In this document: piece after piece, positions 54,230 through 64,000 of the stretch
Numbering within the stretch: position 1 is the first letter of the stretch
Layout of the letters: each line of letters starts with the position of its first letter
Source: Yponomeuta sedellus
Lineage: Eukaryota > Arthropoda > Insecta > Lepidoptera > Yponomeutidae
DNA: 64,000 bases
Assembly: GCA_934045075.1 (NCBI GenBank)
Contig: OW203736.1
Location: 8,509,109-8,573,108 of the forward strand
Reading direction: 5' to 3'
Notes under the pieces: generated by a model
What the model was told of the DNA's origin: nothing
Seen by the model: the letters and a program-made list of their open reading frames with translations, nothing else
The model's database searches: none
Position numbers and translations under genes: made by a program

Positions 54230-56587
54230 AGATAAAGATAAGATAAAGATATTTTATTTGCTAAAAAGATGTTGCATGTTTACAATACTTGCGGTATCTG
54301 CACTAGACTTTAGGTCTGTATCGCAGAGACCAGAATAAACTTTCTAAAATAATTGTCCACTGGTTCGGTAACGCTATGAAAAAAGTTATACAATCTATAT
54401 AATGAGATCTTAGGGAAAACAAAAACAACTCTTAGGCTAGGTTTGAATATACATCTTAAGAAAATATATTATTATGTGTAAAAAATGTATGGCGTGGGTG
54501 TGAGAGGGTGTATGTGTGTGTGTATTTGTGTGTGAGGGTGTGTGTATTTGTGTGTGAGGGTGTGTGTGTGTGAAAGAGAGATAGTATTTTTCTTTAAACA
54601 CAAGCATTAAGAATCTCTTCAGTTGTTTGGTAGTCCATATCTTGGAGCCAAGCCTCTATTGCTCGTTTAGCTTTGCTTGTAGGAAGATTTTTGATGTTAT
54701 TAATGTGTGGGCAAATTTTGTTATATACATGTATAGAAGAAAGTGGGGGAAAACGTCTGGCAAATGTTGTACGAATAGACGGCAGAGGTACTTTGTAAAC
54801 TCGGCGGGATGCTAACTTTACGAAATCTGGAGAGTTAATTGTTTTTGTATGTATTGCGGTAGCTACTTTAGATATGAATAATTGGCGTACTCGAAGAACG
54901 TTGCTTTCTTTGTAGAGTTCATTTGTAGGAAACCTGAAAGGCTTTCGTAACATAACTTTTAGAACTGCACGTTGTGCTCTTTCAACCTCCATCAGAGTAG
55001 TTATAGCTGTCGCTCCCCAAGCCGATAGGCAATATAAAATACCACATTGACATACAGTTTTGTAAACTAGTGATAAAATTGATCTAGGGGCCGAGTTTCG
55101 TAGGGATTTCATAATGTAAATAGATTTACGTAGTTTGCTAGACAGGGAGGAAATGTGTTGTTTAAATGATAAGTATTCATCCAATAATATCCCTAAGTAC
55201 TTTATAGTATGAGTGCGGTCAATTGCTAAGCAAGAGCAAGAGACGTGTGTATGTTGGGGATTAGTATCCAGAAAGGAACAACAAGAGTGGATAATAAGTT
55301 TAGGGAGTGTGAGCGGTCTGGATGCACGGGTTTTGTGGAAAGCGAGAAATTTTGTTTTTTTAACATTAAGAGTGAGAAGGTTCTTATTTAACCAATTTGC
55401 TAGTACAGTCATACCCAGTTCAGCTGACTTAAATACTTTTTCCCATGAAGTATCGTGAAATAGCACAACTGTATCGTCGGCATAACAAATCAGATCAGCG
55501 TTCTTCAGTGAGATATTATGTGAATCATTCATATAGATTAAAAATAAGGTGGGACCAAGAATACTGCTTGAGGGACTCCAAAGTGGACGGGCAGCTGGTT
55601 ACTTATTTTGTCATCCACCCTGACACATTGCCGACGATTAGTGAGATAACTCTGGAACCAGCTGTGAGCGATACCTCTAATACCTATGTTTTCTAATTTG
55701 CGTAGAAGTATGGGAATCGAAACAGTGTCAAACGCCTTAGCGAGGTCTAAAAATACACCCAAGCAGCATTTTCTTTCATCAAGAGACGAACTCACTAAGC
55801 TTGTGAGACGCAAAACCGCGTCTTCTGTTGACTTTTGACGACGGAAGCCGTATTGGTTTTCAGATAGGAGGGATTGATCCTCTAAAAAGTTTACCAAGCG
55901 CTTATTAATAATTTTTTCGAGCAGTTTCGAGAATATGCTGAGTAAAGTAATCGGTCTATAATTACTAGGGACTGATTTGCTTCCGTCTTTGTGAATTGGA
56001 GATATCATACCTAGCTTCCATGCGTCAGGGCAGATGCCAGTTGACATGCTTAGGTTAAATATATAAGTTAGTGGTTCGATCAAAGCAGATTGTGTTAGTT
56101 TAATTAATTAAGGTGAGTATCTGTCAATACCTGGGGCGCTACCTATTTTGAGTTCCTTTATATAATGACTGACTTCCTCTACATCGGTGGGGAATATAAA
56201 AAATGAGTTTGTAGGTAGTACGCTATTTCTAACATCTGCAGCTAGACTGTCTTCGGTGGTTTGTAATCGACTAAGCGTTTCGCTTGCTAGTTTCCCACCC
56301 ACATTAGCAAAGTACTCATTACATGTGGCTAAGGCTTCCGTAGGATTTGTGTTAATGATTAACTCCTTTGCATCGTTGTTACGTCTTGAAAAGTTGCAGA
56401 TATCTTTTATTGTTTCCCAAAGTTTCTTCGGATTGTTTATATTTTTCGCTAACTGATTGCATTCGTATGATGTTTTAATTCTTTTTTGCAGATTAGACAA
56501 GAAGTTACGATACCTTTTGTAGGTAATAAACACCAATTTTGTTGAGAAACTTCTTAAATCCGCCCTCAAACCCGTTTTAGCGGGCAC
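54230..56587 (-). mobile_element. Non-LTR retrotransposon (Jockey/CR1-like), 5'-truncated
   Basis: Minus-strand RT gene from about 56587 to 54594 plus a 3' UTR to about 54230. The 3' UTR holds a TG-rich simple repeat (54490-54585) and ends in a TTATCTTTATCTTATCTTTATC-like repeat (54226-54250 on the plus strand). No target duplication found; the 5' end merges with the tandem repeats at 56.5-57.2 kb. Confidence 0.75.
54594..56587 (-). pseudogene. Non-LTR reverse transcriptase, broken
   Basis: Pieces in order: 56587-56108 (KRYRNFLSNLQKRIKTSYEC, linker with NPKKLWETIKDIC), 56083-55538 (WKLGMISPIHKDGSKSVPSN, YRPITLLSIFSKLLEKIINK, FLDLAKAFDTVS, RKLENIGIRGIAHSW) and 55532-54594 (LICYADDTVVLFHDTSW with the catalytic ADD, KTKFLAFHKTR, IKYLGILLDEYLSFKQHISS, then the C-terminal domain). 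Stops near 56105 and 55535 interrupt it. The endonuclease domain is not present. Confidence 0.85.
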
Positions 56588-57185
56588 GGTTCACTCCGGG
56601 CGATCGTCCCCTATTTTTAGAGACCATCCCCAGCCCGCTGCGTGGTATAGTTTGCCTTTTATTACAGTTTTATCGATTTTTCCATAGTCCAAAAAGTCTA
56701 CCTTAGGGGAACTATTTTTTCATACATCAAGTTAAAACTGTAATTATTTTTTGCTCCCACCTACTGTTGCAGCACATCATTGCACGCGGCTCGTCACCAG
56801 CATCGCGAATCTGCAAGAAGCAAAAAATTAGCTTTCATAGTTTTCCTAAAAAATTGAAAAAACATCGATTTTCATACAATAAACACCAATTTTGTTGAGA
56901 AACTTCTTAAATCCGCCCTCAAACCCGTTTTAGCGGGCACGGTTCACTCCGGGCGATCGTCCCCTATTTTTAGAGACCATCCCCAGCCCGCTGCGTGGTA
57001 TAGTTTGCCTTTTATTACAGTTTTATCGATTTTTCCATAGTCCAAAAAGTCTACCTTAGGGGAACTATTTTTTCATACATCAAGTTAAAACTGTAATTAT
57101 TTTTTGCTCCCACCTACTGTTGCAGCACATCATTGCACGCGGCTCGTCACCAGCATCGCGAATCTGCAAGAAGCAAAAAATTAGC
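56526..57185. repeat. Tandem 353-bp repeat, two near-identical copies
   Basis: 56526-56832 and 56879-57185 are almost identical (AATAAACACCAATTTTGTTG … GCAAGAAGCAAAAAATTAGC), separated by 46 bp that end TTTTCATACAATAAACACC. The start of each lies in the N-terminal coding part of the LINE (RADLRSFSTKLVF), so this is either a duplicated piece of the LINE 5' region or a separate repeat that captured it. Confidence 0.85.
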
Positions 57186-58320
57186 TGTAAATTTTTGCAA
57201 TTTGCGGATAGATTGCAGTTGAAATACGGTCCGTCTGTCTAGTCTAACACAGTTTTAATTTAAGAAAAATAATATATTCATTTTAGCCATTTTTAAATAT
57301 CAATTTTCTCACATTGCCCTTTTCTAACATTAAAACTATGCAGGTGTTTTATAAATAGGCCTATTTTAAAATTGTCACTAACGATGAATACTGATTTTTA
57401 AATACAGCGTGTCAAATAAAACCTTCATACAAGTGATTAGATGAGGGATTTTCGGTAATTTAATAAACGGAATCAATCATATATAACAGCAAATACACCC
57501 TGTATTACCCAACATTCTAAAATATTTATTGAGGGCGAGGGAAGCTCAAATTAAAAAATCACACTAAGACCGTGTGGTAATGGTATCGACCATAGATAAC
57601 AGCAACCATAGATAACAGCAAATACAGGATGTATCAAAGATATGTATCAAAGATATGTATGATCGATACCAAACAACACTTTCTTCAAGTGTTATTTTTT
57701 TAATATGAGCTTGTCCCAGCAGCAATAAACATTTTTAATTGTTGGGTTTGTTATTGAATACTACAAAATTGGCCAGATCTGATTGAGTAAGTGTTAAAGT
57801 ATAGGTATTCTCTGGAAAAATTTCACTTTGTAGCACCTGTATTTCATTTGAGGGAGTTAATGAGTTCATATTGTTTATTGGCTCTGGAGGTTGAGAAAGC
57901 ATTGCAGTACAATTGTCGTCTTCTTGTATTGTCTGGTGAGTAGATGTAGTCGCCTTTACATTACTCTCTAAATCACATAAATCTTTAGGATGGTTATTAA
58001 CATGTTTCGACAGTTCCTTATAAATAAAATAATATTGTCTTATATACCTAAAAAAATCGGCGATCTTGAGCTTTTTTAGTATTCTCCTAAATATGCGATT
58101 TTTTCCCCTTTAGTATGATAACTAGAACTACCAAATTTGTAAAACTAAGAGACCTAGAAGTCATCATTGATCATATTTTACGATATTAAAGTTTCCGCTA
58201 TACGTCCCCGGACACACTCTATAATGAAAAATAATAAACAAATGAAACTGGATTACATAAACAATATTTAACACATATCTTTTACGGGGATTATTAAAAT
58301 TGATAATAAATAGGTTTACT
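57186..58320. other. Mostly gene-free stretch with short repeats
   Basis: Contains ATAGATAACAGCAA twice and ATCAAAGATATGTATC-type duplications near 57590-57660. On the minus strand 57790-57960 has codon-like text but no recognised motif; it may be a further exon of the MADF remnant upstream. Confidence 0.4.
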
Positions 58321-58321
58321 C

Positions 58322-58456
58322 ACCACTTTCATTCATTATTTGCCCGATTTCTTCCCAAATATTGTCTCTCCTCAGTTGGTTATGATAATGCTGATGTTTT
58401 AGATTGTAAAGTTTTTCATATCTTTCCACTAAACTAATTAAAACATCGTCGTTCAT
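58322..58456 (-). pseudogene. MADF-domain exon
   Basis: Starts MNDDVLISLVERYEKLYNLK and continues NQLRRDNIWEEIGQIMNESG before a donor GTGAGT. The spacing of aromatic residues and NIWEEI is that of the MADF (Adf-1/Myb-like) domain. It could be the accessory gene of a Harbinger element, as at 28 kb, or a remnant of a host transcription factor. The remaining exons were not found with confidence, so I list it as partial. Confidence 0.6.
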
Positions 58457-58679
58457 CGTGAATAAGTATTTACGTATAGCTTAACTACGCAAACACGTCA
58501 GAACTCGAAACTTTCGGAATCCGAATGACGCGTTCACTGCGGATGACGTCATCAGAATAAATTCCGGTCTCAGGCGCAAAAATGCCGATCCAGTGGACGC
58601 AGGTACCTCGAAATAAATACAAAACAACAAATCCTTTCGTTCCGTACGCTCCGATTCCGATCCAGTGGACGCGTAGCTT

Positions 58680-58990
58680 TAACTGGTCGCGTTTAGTATC
58701 AAGGTCAGCTTTACGCTGAACCTCGAACTGACGTATTGGCTGTTCACCATCCTGCACCATTCTGGCTGCTGCAAACCTTCCCTGCGGGAGGGCTCTATGT
58801 TGCATCTCTTTATGTGTCGCTTTTGGACATCCTTGTACCGGTGATGTGCCGCTTGCCCTTGCCGATTCCGCTTGCCCTCCTCTAGTTCAGAATAGAAGAT
58901 GGGCTTCGCCACTCTTTTCTCCGCCATACGAGATACGTGACCGCACCACCGAAGCTGTCGACGAATTAAATAGGCCTTAATTCCACCAAC
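58680..58990 (-). pseudogene. C-terminal fragment of a LINE reverse transcriptase
   Basis: RRQLRWCGHVSRMAEKRVAK, PIFYSELEEGKRNRQGQ, HHRYKDVQKRHIKRCNIEPS: the region behind the RT domain of many insect non-LTR elements (…LRWxGHVxRM…GxRxxGxxxxRxKDxxK…CNI). Only this tail is present. Confidence 0.7.
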
Positions 58991-59039
58991 ATTGACTCGT
59001 TGCAGAACTTCGGTATTTCGGTAAAATTAATAAAGGTCA

Positions 59040-59399
59040 TATAAATATATTAAAAAAAGTTTATTACAATCAATACAATATACATCCCTCTCCAGGACTT
59101 GCTTGGCCTCCCACAAGCCTTGTAGTTTGTGGGGTGTAAAATATTATACTAAATAATAAAATGTTGAATCCTTAGATTTTTACTATTACAACATCCTCCT
59201 GAAACTATTGAGGCTTTAAATTGGGACATTATTGTTCTTTGTTGGAACCAGTTCAAGACCAAATAATTTAATTAAAAAAAATTAAAAATACGACTGAAAG
59301 GTAGTTTCATACAGACTGGCTACAATACAGTCTAATTAAGCTAGAATACTGATTAATATTGTTTAGGTGCCCTAAATATTTACATCTTTATTTAGTTTT
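59040..59399. other. Gene-free AT-rich stretch
   Basis: AT-rich sequence with no recognisable coding or repeat unit. Confidence 0.45.
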
Positions 59400-59810
59400 T
59401 CTGGGTCCAAAGATTGAGTGACAGGCGTTGTAATAATATCCCCTGGTTGAGCATTTTCATTGTTAGATTTTCGGAAACCCTCACTTTATTCCTGTATTAA
59501 AAAAATTGACATTTAAAATGCAAAACTACATACCCATGTTCATATTTTATGCAATAGGTAGACAAGAAATACATCCGAATTATTTAAAATTACGCTTTCA
59601 GCATGTCTTTTAGCATCCAATTGAACATGCTCGACACTACTTTTAAATAAATCCTGCTATGCATCTATTAAACAGCGGTAGTTCTGCAATATTGTAAGCA
59701 ACATTAGCTTCTTTATTGGGAATCCTAGCTATACAAATATCTAAAAAAGTTACAAGTTCTTGTTGTGCAACGGACTCGCTCTTATTTAGGTAATCACTCA
59801 TTTTAACTGC
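59400..59810 (-). other. Possible degenerate exons, unrecognised
   Basis: Minus-strand text MSDYLNKSESVAQQELVTFL, ICIARIPNKEANVAYNIAEL (from 59804) and, after a shift, VEHVQLDAKRHAESVILNNS; then, behind a possible acceptor near 59490, EGFRKSNNENAQPGDIITTP ending at a stop near 59385. Codon-like but broken. No family recognised; the MADF exon downstream on the same strand might belong with it. Confidence 0.35.
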
Positions 59811-60094
59811 TTTTCCAGTGAAACATAATTAAAACCCGAAAAAACTGTGCAAAAATACTTTTTTGGCGTTTTATATGGTTTGGCCAATTATAGTCTATAC
59901 GGAGTTGAATAAAAGAATCATTTGGTGCACACACTATAATAGTTATAAAACATAAGTTCCTAGAAAACTACGTACACTCTGATTATACCAGATGGGCTAC
60001 TACGTTTTAGGAGCGGTGGGGCGCGACTGGCCGCGCTACACGTACTTGCTGACTAAACCAAAAGTGCGCGGTCAGCCGCCACACTTTCTTTGTC

Positions 60095-60640
60095 GCGCCT
60101 TTTAAAAACCTATTTAAAGGCTAAAAATTCTACCCATGCCGGGATTCAAACCCGCGACCTCTGGCTATCCGTGCCAGCGCTCCCTCCAACTGAGCCAATG
60201 GGCAATATTCTCGGCTCTACAATATTCTCTGTATTACGTACAGGCAGCGACATCTGGCTGAAGTAATTTGCATCACTTGCAGCCCCGAGTAACTACTTTG
60301 CAGTTAGGTTTTTACATCGGAATGATATCGCTGTAGCCACATGATTATATTCTTTTTAATGCACTAACCCGTGCTAAGGACAATTTTAAAAACCTATTTA
60401 GAGGCTAAAAATTCCACTCATGCCGGGATTCGAACCCGCGACCTCTGGCTATCGGTGCCAGCGCTCCCTCCAACTGAGCCAATGGGCAACTCACCGGCAT
60501 CAGTGAAATATCGAACCTCTTTACAATATTCTCGTACAGGCAGATAGCCAGAGGTCGAATGGTTCGAATCCCGGCATGAGTGGAAGTTTTAGCCTCTAAA
60601 TAGGTTTTTAAAATTGGCATGCGTTAGTGCATTAAAAATA
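60095..60640. repeat. Diverged tRNA-like SINE copies
   Basis: Two minus-strand units (tRNA-like parts at about 60131-60205 and 60415-60488) with more substitutions and an insertion (GCTCCCTCCAACTGAGCC), then an inverted plus-strand 3' end (TTCGAATCCCGGCATGAG … GCGTTAGTGCATTAAAAATA). Same layout as the arrays at 19.6 and 35.5 kb but older; no target duplication visible. Confidence 0.8.
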
Positions 60641-61009
60641 ATATAAATCTCGGAGTAATCTCCGAGATATAAATATTACCTTCAAACGAATTAACTCATT
60701 GTCAACTTCACAAATGACACATATCACATAAGTGTTGCCAGGTCAAGTTCTTCATTGAAACAAAATTTAGAGTGACTTACAATAGATATCAGGGAAAATT
60801 CACGAAGTGCTGAGTTTTACCAGCAAAGGGATTACCAATGTTTTGCTATTAAGGACTTTTTTCACGTCATAGTTTTGTCATGGAGCACAGTACGTACTTG
60901 ATGATTTTTTCTGGTCGTATTTTTGCTATAGAATAAAGACATGGCTGCAAAATCACATTTTGAGCCAAAATGTCACTTTCTGAATTTTACCTTTGAACCG
61001 ACGATATTA

Positions 61010-61385
61010 TTAGAAAATAATGATCAATGCATAATCATTGTCGTATCTAATACTCTGAGTAGGTCGCGAAGATTGAGGTTTCTGAATTTCCGCATCTTTT
61101 ATTTCCTCTACAGCGACATCATTTCGGGCCCTACCTGTTTGCAACAGTTCTTTGCTTGTTTCTATTCTAAACGTTTTCTTTTGATTTGGGTTGTCCTGAC
61201 GCCACAATAACCAGGCGTTTAATACGCAGATGTCAATTAACTGCGAGATTATAGCCGTGTGTCACCGTTGAGTACGAAATTCGGTCCGATAAAGACCGAT
61301 TAACATGTCAGCTAAATGCACTCCTCCCATATATTGTACTCTGAGATCACATTTGTGCAATCCACGTCAACCTTTCGTTTTTTTT
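61010..61385 (-). pseudogene. piggyBac-like transposase fragment
   Basis: Minus-strand text YMGGVHLADMLIGLYRTEFR, ISQLIDICVLNAWLLWRQDN and KKTFRIETSKELLQ resembles the C-terminal half of the core of piggyBac transposases (GGVDxxD region). A stop lies after EFRTQR. It differs in sequence from the copy at 53 kb, so it is another lineage. Confidence 0.65.
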
Positions 61386-61477
61386 CTTTGCAATACTATT
61401 CACGGGGTATGCATCAGCGCAATTGCTTGCAGCATGTGACAAAAGTACCCCTTAATTATTTTTTCAGCTGTTTGTCA

Positions 61478-61620
61478 GGGTGCTTACACACGGTGCCGCA
61501 GCGGCAGCGTTTTTCATAACCTGACCCGCATAACCTGCGGTGTTTCACCGCAGAACTTGCGACACCGCCGCGCGTATTACTCCGCGATTCTAGACCAGTT
61601 TCACTCGGTCAACAGATTGG
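61478..61620. other. GC-rich possible transposon end
   Basis: GGGTGCTTACACACGGTGCC followed by GCAGCGGCAGCG and several CGCAG/CTGCGG inversions stands out from AT-rich surroundings. It looks like the subterminal part of a DNA transposon (compare GCGCG-rich ends of Harbinger-2). Its partner end may lie beyond 64000. Confidence 0.35.
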
Positions 61621-61969
61621 ACGAAACCGTGATAATTACGACTAATTTGTGTTTCTGTTCCTGTATGACATAGTTCTTGTTTTTTAAATTTGATTTTCAA
61701 GCCATATTCTTCTTCCACAAGCTGCATTGTTCGCTGTTTAACTTCATTATTTGTTTGAATAATGCTTGCTTTTTGACTTAATCTGAAATTAATATAAAAT
61801 AAATTATATTCACATATTAGGTATTGTAATAATATTTGATGTAGTCATTGTAAAGGTCCAAAAAATATTTTTGGTGATGATAACTTTCGATTTAAGGAAA
61901 AATAAACGATTAAGGGTCGGCCTACGAAGCTTACTAACAAAAATAAATAAGCCTAGCCTTCATAATTAA

Positions 61970-62150
61970 CTTTTGTAATTTTTGCCGAGGGTAGTAAACT
62001 AACCGTTAATGCTTTCAAAAAGACGCCTACCACCTCAGTCATCCGAGACCACGGCACCTGTAAAAGTGCCGAAACGTTGGAAAATTTTAAAAATTGAATA
62101 AACGAGCATAAATTCGTATAAAAAAAGTTTTAATTATATAAACCTTTTAA
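61970..62150 (+). mobile_element. Penelope-like element terminal fragment
   Basis: CATCCGAGACCACGGCACCT, GTGCCGAAACGTTGG and ATAAACGAGCATAAATTCGT match the inverse of 34880-35040. CCGAAACGTTGG is the kind of sequence seen in hammerhead-bearing terminal repeats of Penelope-like elements, but the CTGANGA box is not intact here. Confidence 0.6.
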
Positions 62151-62559
62151 AGAAAACTTAAATTTTCATAGTAACGAAGAAATTAAAACAAGAATTCTAA
62201 CGATTCATAATGAATCATTACAAGTTTAACAAAATCAGATCCAGGAACAGACCGTTGACGAAAACATCTAAATAGAAATTGTATACTTATTATGTATTTA
62301 ACAGGCATAAATGTTTTTTTTTTTTGCAATAATCAGTCTACTCACTCAGCTTTGCGTTTCATTTTCTTCACATTCGAAATGTTTCTTCTTGTGGGATACT
62401 TTCTTTTTTCCATAAGACAGAACAGAAAGTAGTAAGGGTTGGTTGTAGGTTAAAGGTGTAGTGTTGATAGAAACCTAAAGAAATGTACATTTTTGTTACC
62501 ATAAAATATAAAATCTCTACGAAATTGAAAATAAAATTAAAAAAATATCCATTACCTCC

Positions 62560-63520
62560 TCATTATGAACTTCAGCAATAACTACTACTTCTTCAGCAGC
62601 TGCTAAGTCTGGTTCAATCAATTGTAAGCTCTGAAAGAATGTTTTTACTCATCAGCAATTGATTTTTTATTATATTGTTATCGGGTAGGTACTTATACAT
62701 ACACATTTGTGCATCCAGTAACGACAGAAACTGATTGATACAAGTATTTGTGCTAATTGTTTTAAAAATAAGTAATTAAATAATAGAAAATTGTAAACCT
62801 CATTGTTAAATATTTCTTCCATCATAATTTTTTCTTCTTTTCATCTTTCAACTGCAAAAAAAATTAGAAAAATAAGTTAAATTAGAACTCAATGCAGGTT
62901 AATAGATAAGTAGTGAGCAGAAAATAAATTAGGCACTTACAGTTTTCTTGCTGATTCCATCACTGTCGTAAACATTTTCATCAATTATGAAGTCAATTGG
63001 GCAAATGTCCATAATTATTTTGTCTTTATTGGCTGGGGCGGTGGCTTCTGTTCACCACTAGCAGCATAGAGAGCTTTTTTATGTTCACCAATTCTTTTTT
63101 TGGCTGTCATTTTTGGCTAAGTCTTCGCCATGCTCCCTTTAGTTGGTCTATATCTTTTTTTTGCCACCTAATTTACAAAACCTAAAAAAGAATAACATAA
63201 TTAATATAATAAATAACCTACCATGTTTCAAAATAAAAATTAATTTGTAAAAGAGAACTCACCTTCTTTGCACATTACTCCACTCAAGGATTTTGCGTTT
63301 GTTAGTATTTGTGTCTTATTTTGTACTTCTTATTTTGTATAAAAGCGGCAAAATCTGTCATTATTTTGAGGAAGAGGTCCTAAAATAATATAAAAGTGTG
63401 TGTTATGTGGATTCATTATGCGTGGTATTTGTTGTATTATGAAAGATGAAAGTAGTCTTGTACAGACCTTTTCTTCATGAGTCCAATTATCGCCACGCTC
63501 ACGTTTTTTTTTCATGATAG
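62560..63520 (-). pseudogene. Myb/SANT-like (Harbinger ORF2 type) remnant
   Basis: Exon 1 near 63515 (MKKKRERGDNWTHEEK, then a GTCTGT donor); further exon near 63370-63260 (NKTQILTNAKSLSGVMCKEG, donor GTGAGT); next near 63170-62940 (QLKGAWRRLSQK and KKRIGEHKKALYAASGEQKP, PPPQPIKTK). R-x-x-W…KKxIxEHKKALYATGG-like text is typical of Myb/SANT-like proteins carried by Harbinger-type elements. Frames shift between pieces. The matching transposase is not in the window. Confidence 0.6.
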
Positions 63521-63559
63521 GTAATATTAATATATCTAAACAAATATTTAGTTTCAAAA

Positions 63560-64000
63560 AGACTCAGCTCACGAATTTTCTAAAGAAATGCAATGCACAA
63601 CACAATTACTCTGTCACTGTGAAGCATGACAAAAACTACGTTCCGTTACGCATACAAATTTTGATATTGTAAAAAAATACTTGTAATATAATTAATATTT
63701 GTATGATACCTACAATGTACACTATTAAAAAGTTTGTTCCAAGACGCTTGTCCGTTTCATGATTTATACCGTGAACGAATACCGATCGACTAAATGAATG
63801 ATTGCTTGTATTGCCTCAACTCGTTATTTTTTATGCATTTAGACGCAGTCTACTAAGACGTGCTTTAAACATAGTTTTGTAGTAGAGGTTGCAAGACACA
63901 CAGTTAAACAATGATTAAATATTTAGACACTGTTTAAGTAAACGCATGTTTAAACAGTGGTTATTTTAATCTTTTGTTGTAAGACTGTGGGGCACAATCG
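63560..64000. other. Gene-free stretch at the window end
   Basis: AT-rich sequence; nothing recognisable. The Myb/SANT-like remnant's element may end here or beyond the window. Confidence 0.4.

Noticed and set aside
58322..58456. Host Adf-1-type transcription factor gene
   Set aside because: Only one MADF exon is convincing, in a transposon-dense setting; Harbinger elements also carry such domains.
61975..62090. Functional hammerhead ribozyme in the Penelope-like end
   Set aside because: The GAAAC part is visible but the CTGANGA box is not, so catalytic function cannot be supported.

Overview
The window is animal nuclear DNA, almost certainly from an insect. It is AT-rich, its coding stretches are split by GT-AG introns, and it is filled by element groups typical of insect genomes: BEL/Pao and copia LTR retrotransposons, PIF/Harbinger, piggyBac and IS630-like DNA transposons, Penelope-like and non-LTR elements, and SINEs. 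The SINEs with 5S-like pieces and the RTE-type LINE tails suggest a moth or butterfly, but that is inference. I find no convincing single-copy host gene; essentially every coding stretch belongs to a mobile element.

Layout. 0-2.7 kb: broken transposon ORF on the minus strand. 5.56-18.23 kb: one BEL/Pao element with 466-bp LTRs and a 5-bp target duplication (ATACC); its integrase is split by a 4.8-kb, nearly intact PIF/Harbinger transposon (12393-17204, target duplication CAG). 18.8-20.85 kb: several copies of a tRNA-like SINE, including a 1.2-kb palindromic concatemer inside a broken transposase gene. 22.39-24.48 kb: a second transposon of that transposase family. 25.33-28.32 kb: a Harbinger element with perfect 43-bp inverted repeats and two interlocked genes on opposite strands. 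29.0-36.7 kb: one IS630-like transposase gene whose three exons are pushed apart by nested insertions, the largest being a 3.5-kb element coding a SWIM-type transposase. 36.8-38.1 kb: broken Harbinger. 40.1-51.6 kb: a rearranged copia element (copia-2) carrying copies of a short inverted-repeat element with an intact 188-codon membrane-protein ORF, and interrupted by a young complete copia (copia-1). 52-64 kb: remnants of Harbinger, piggyBac, non-LTR, Penelope-like and Myb/MADF genes.

The nesting gives relative ages. Copia-1 (two differences between its LTRs) and the 305-bp MITEs are young; the BEL element predates its Harbinger and SINE insertions. The two strongest leads for something undescribed are (1) the tRNA-like SINE family, which inserts as head-to-tail multimers with inverted 5' parts yet as single events with 8-13 bp target duplications, and (2) the 738-bp inverted-repeat element whose only content is an unrecognised secreted or membrane-type protein.
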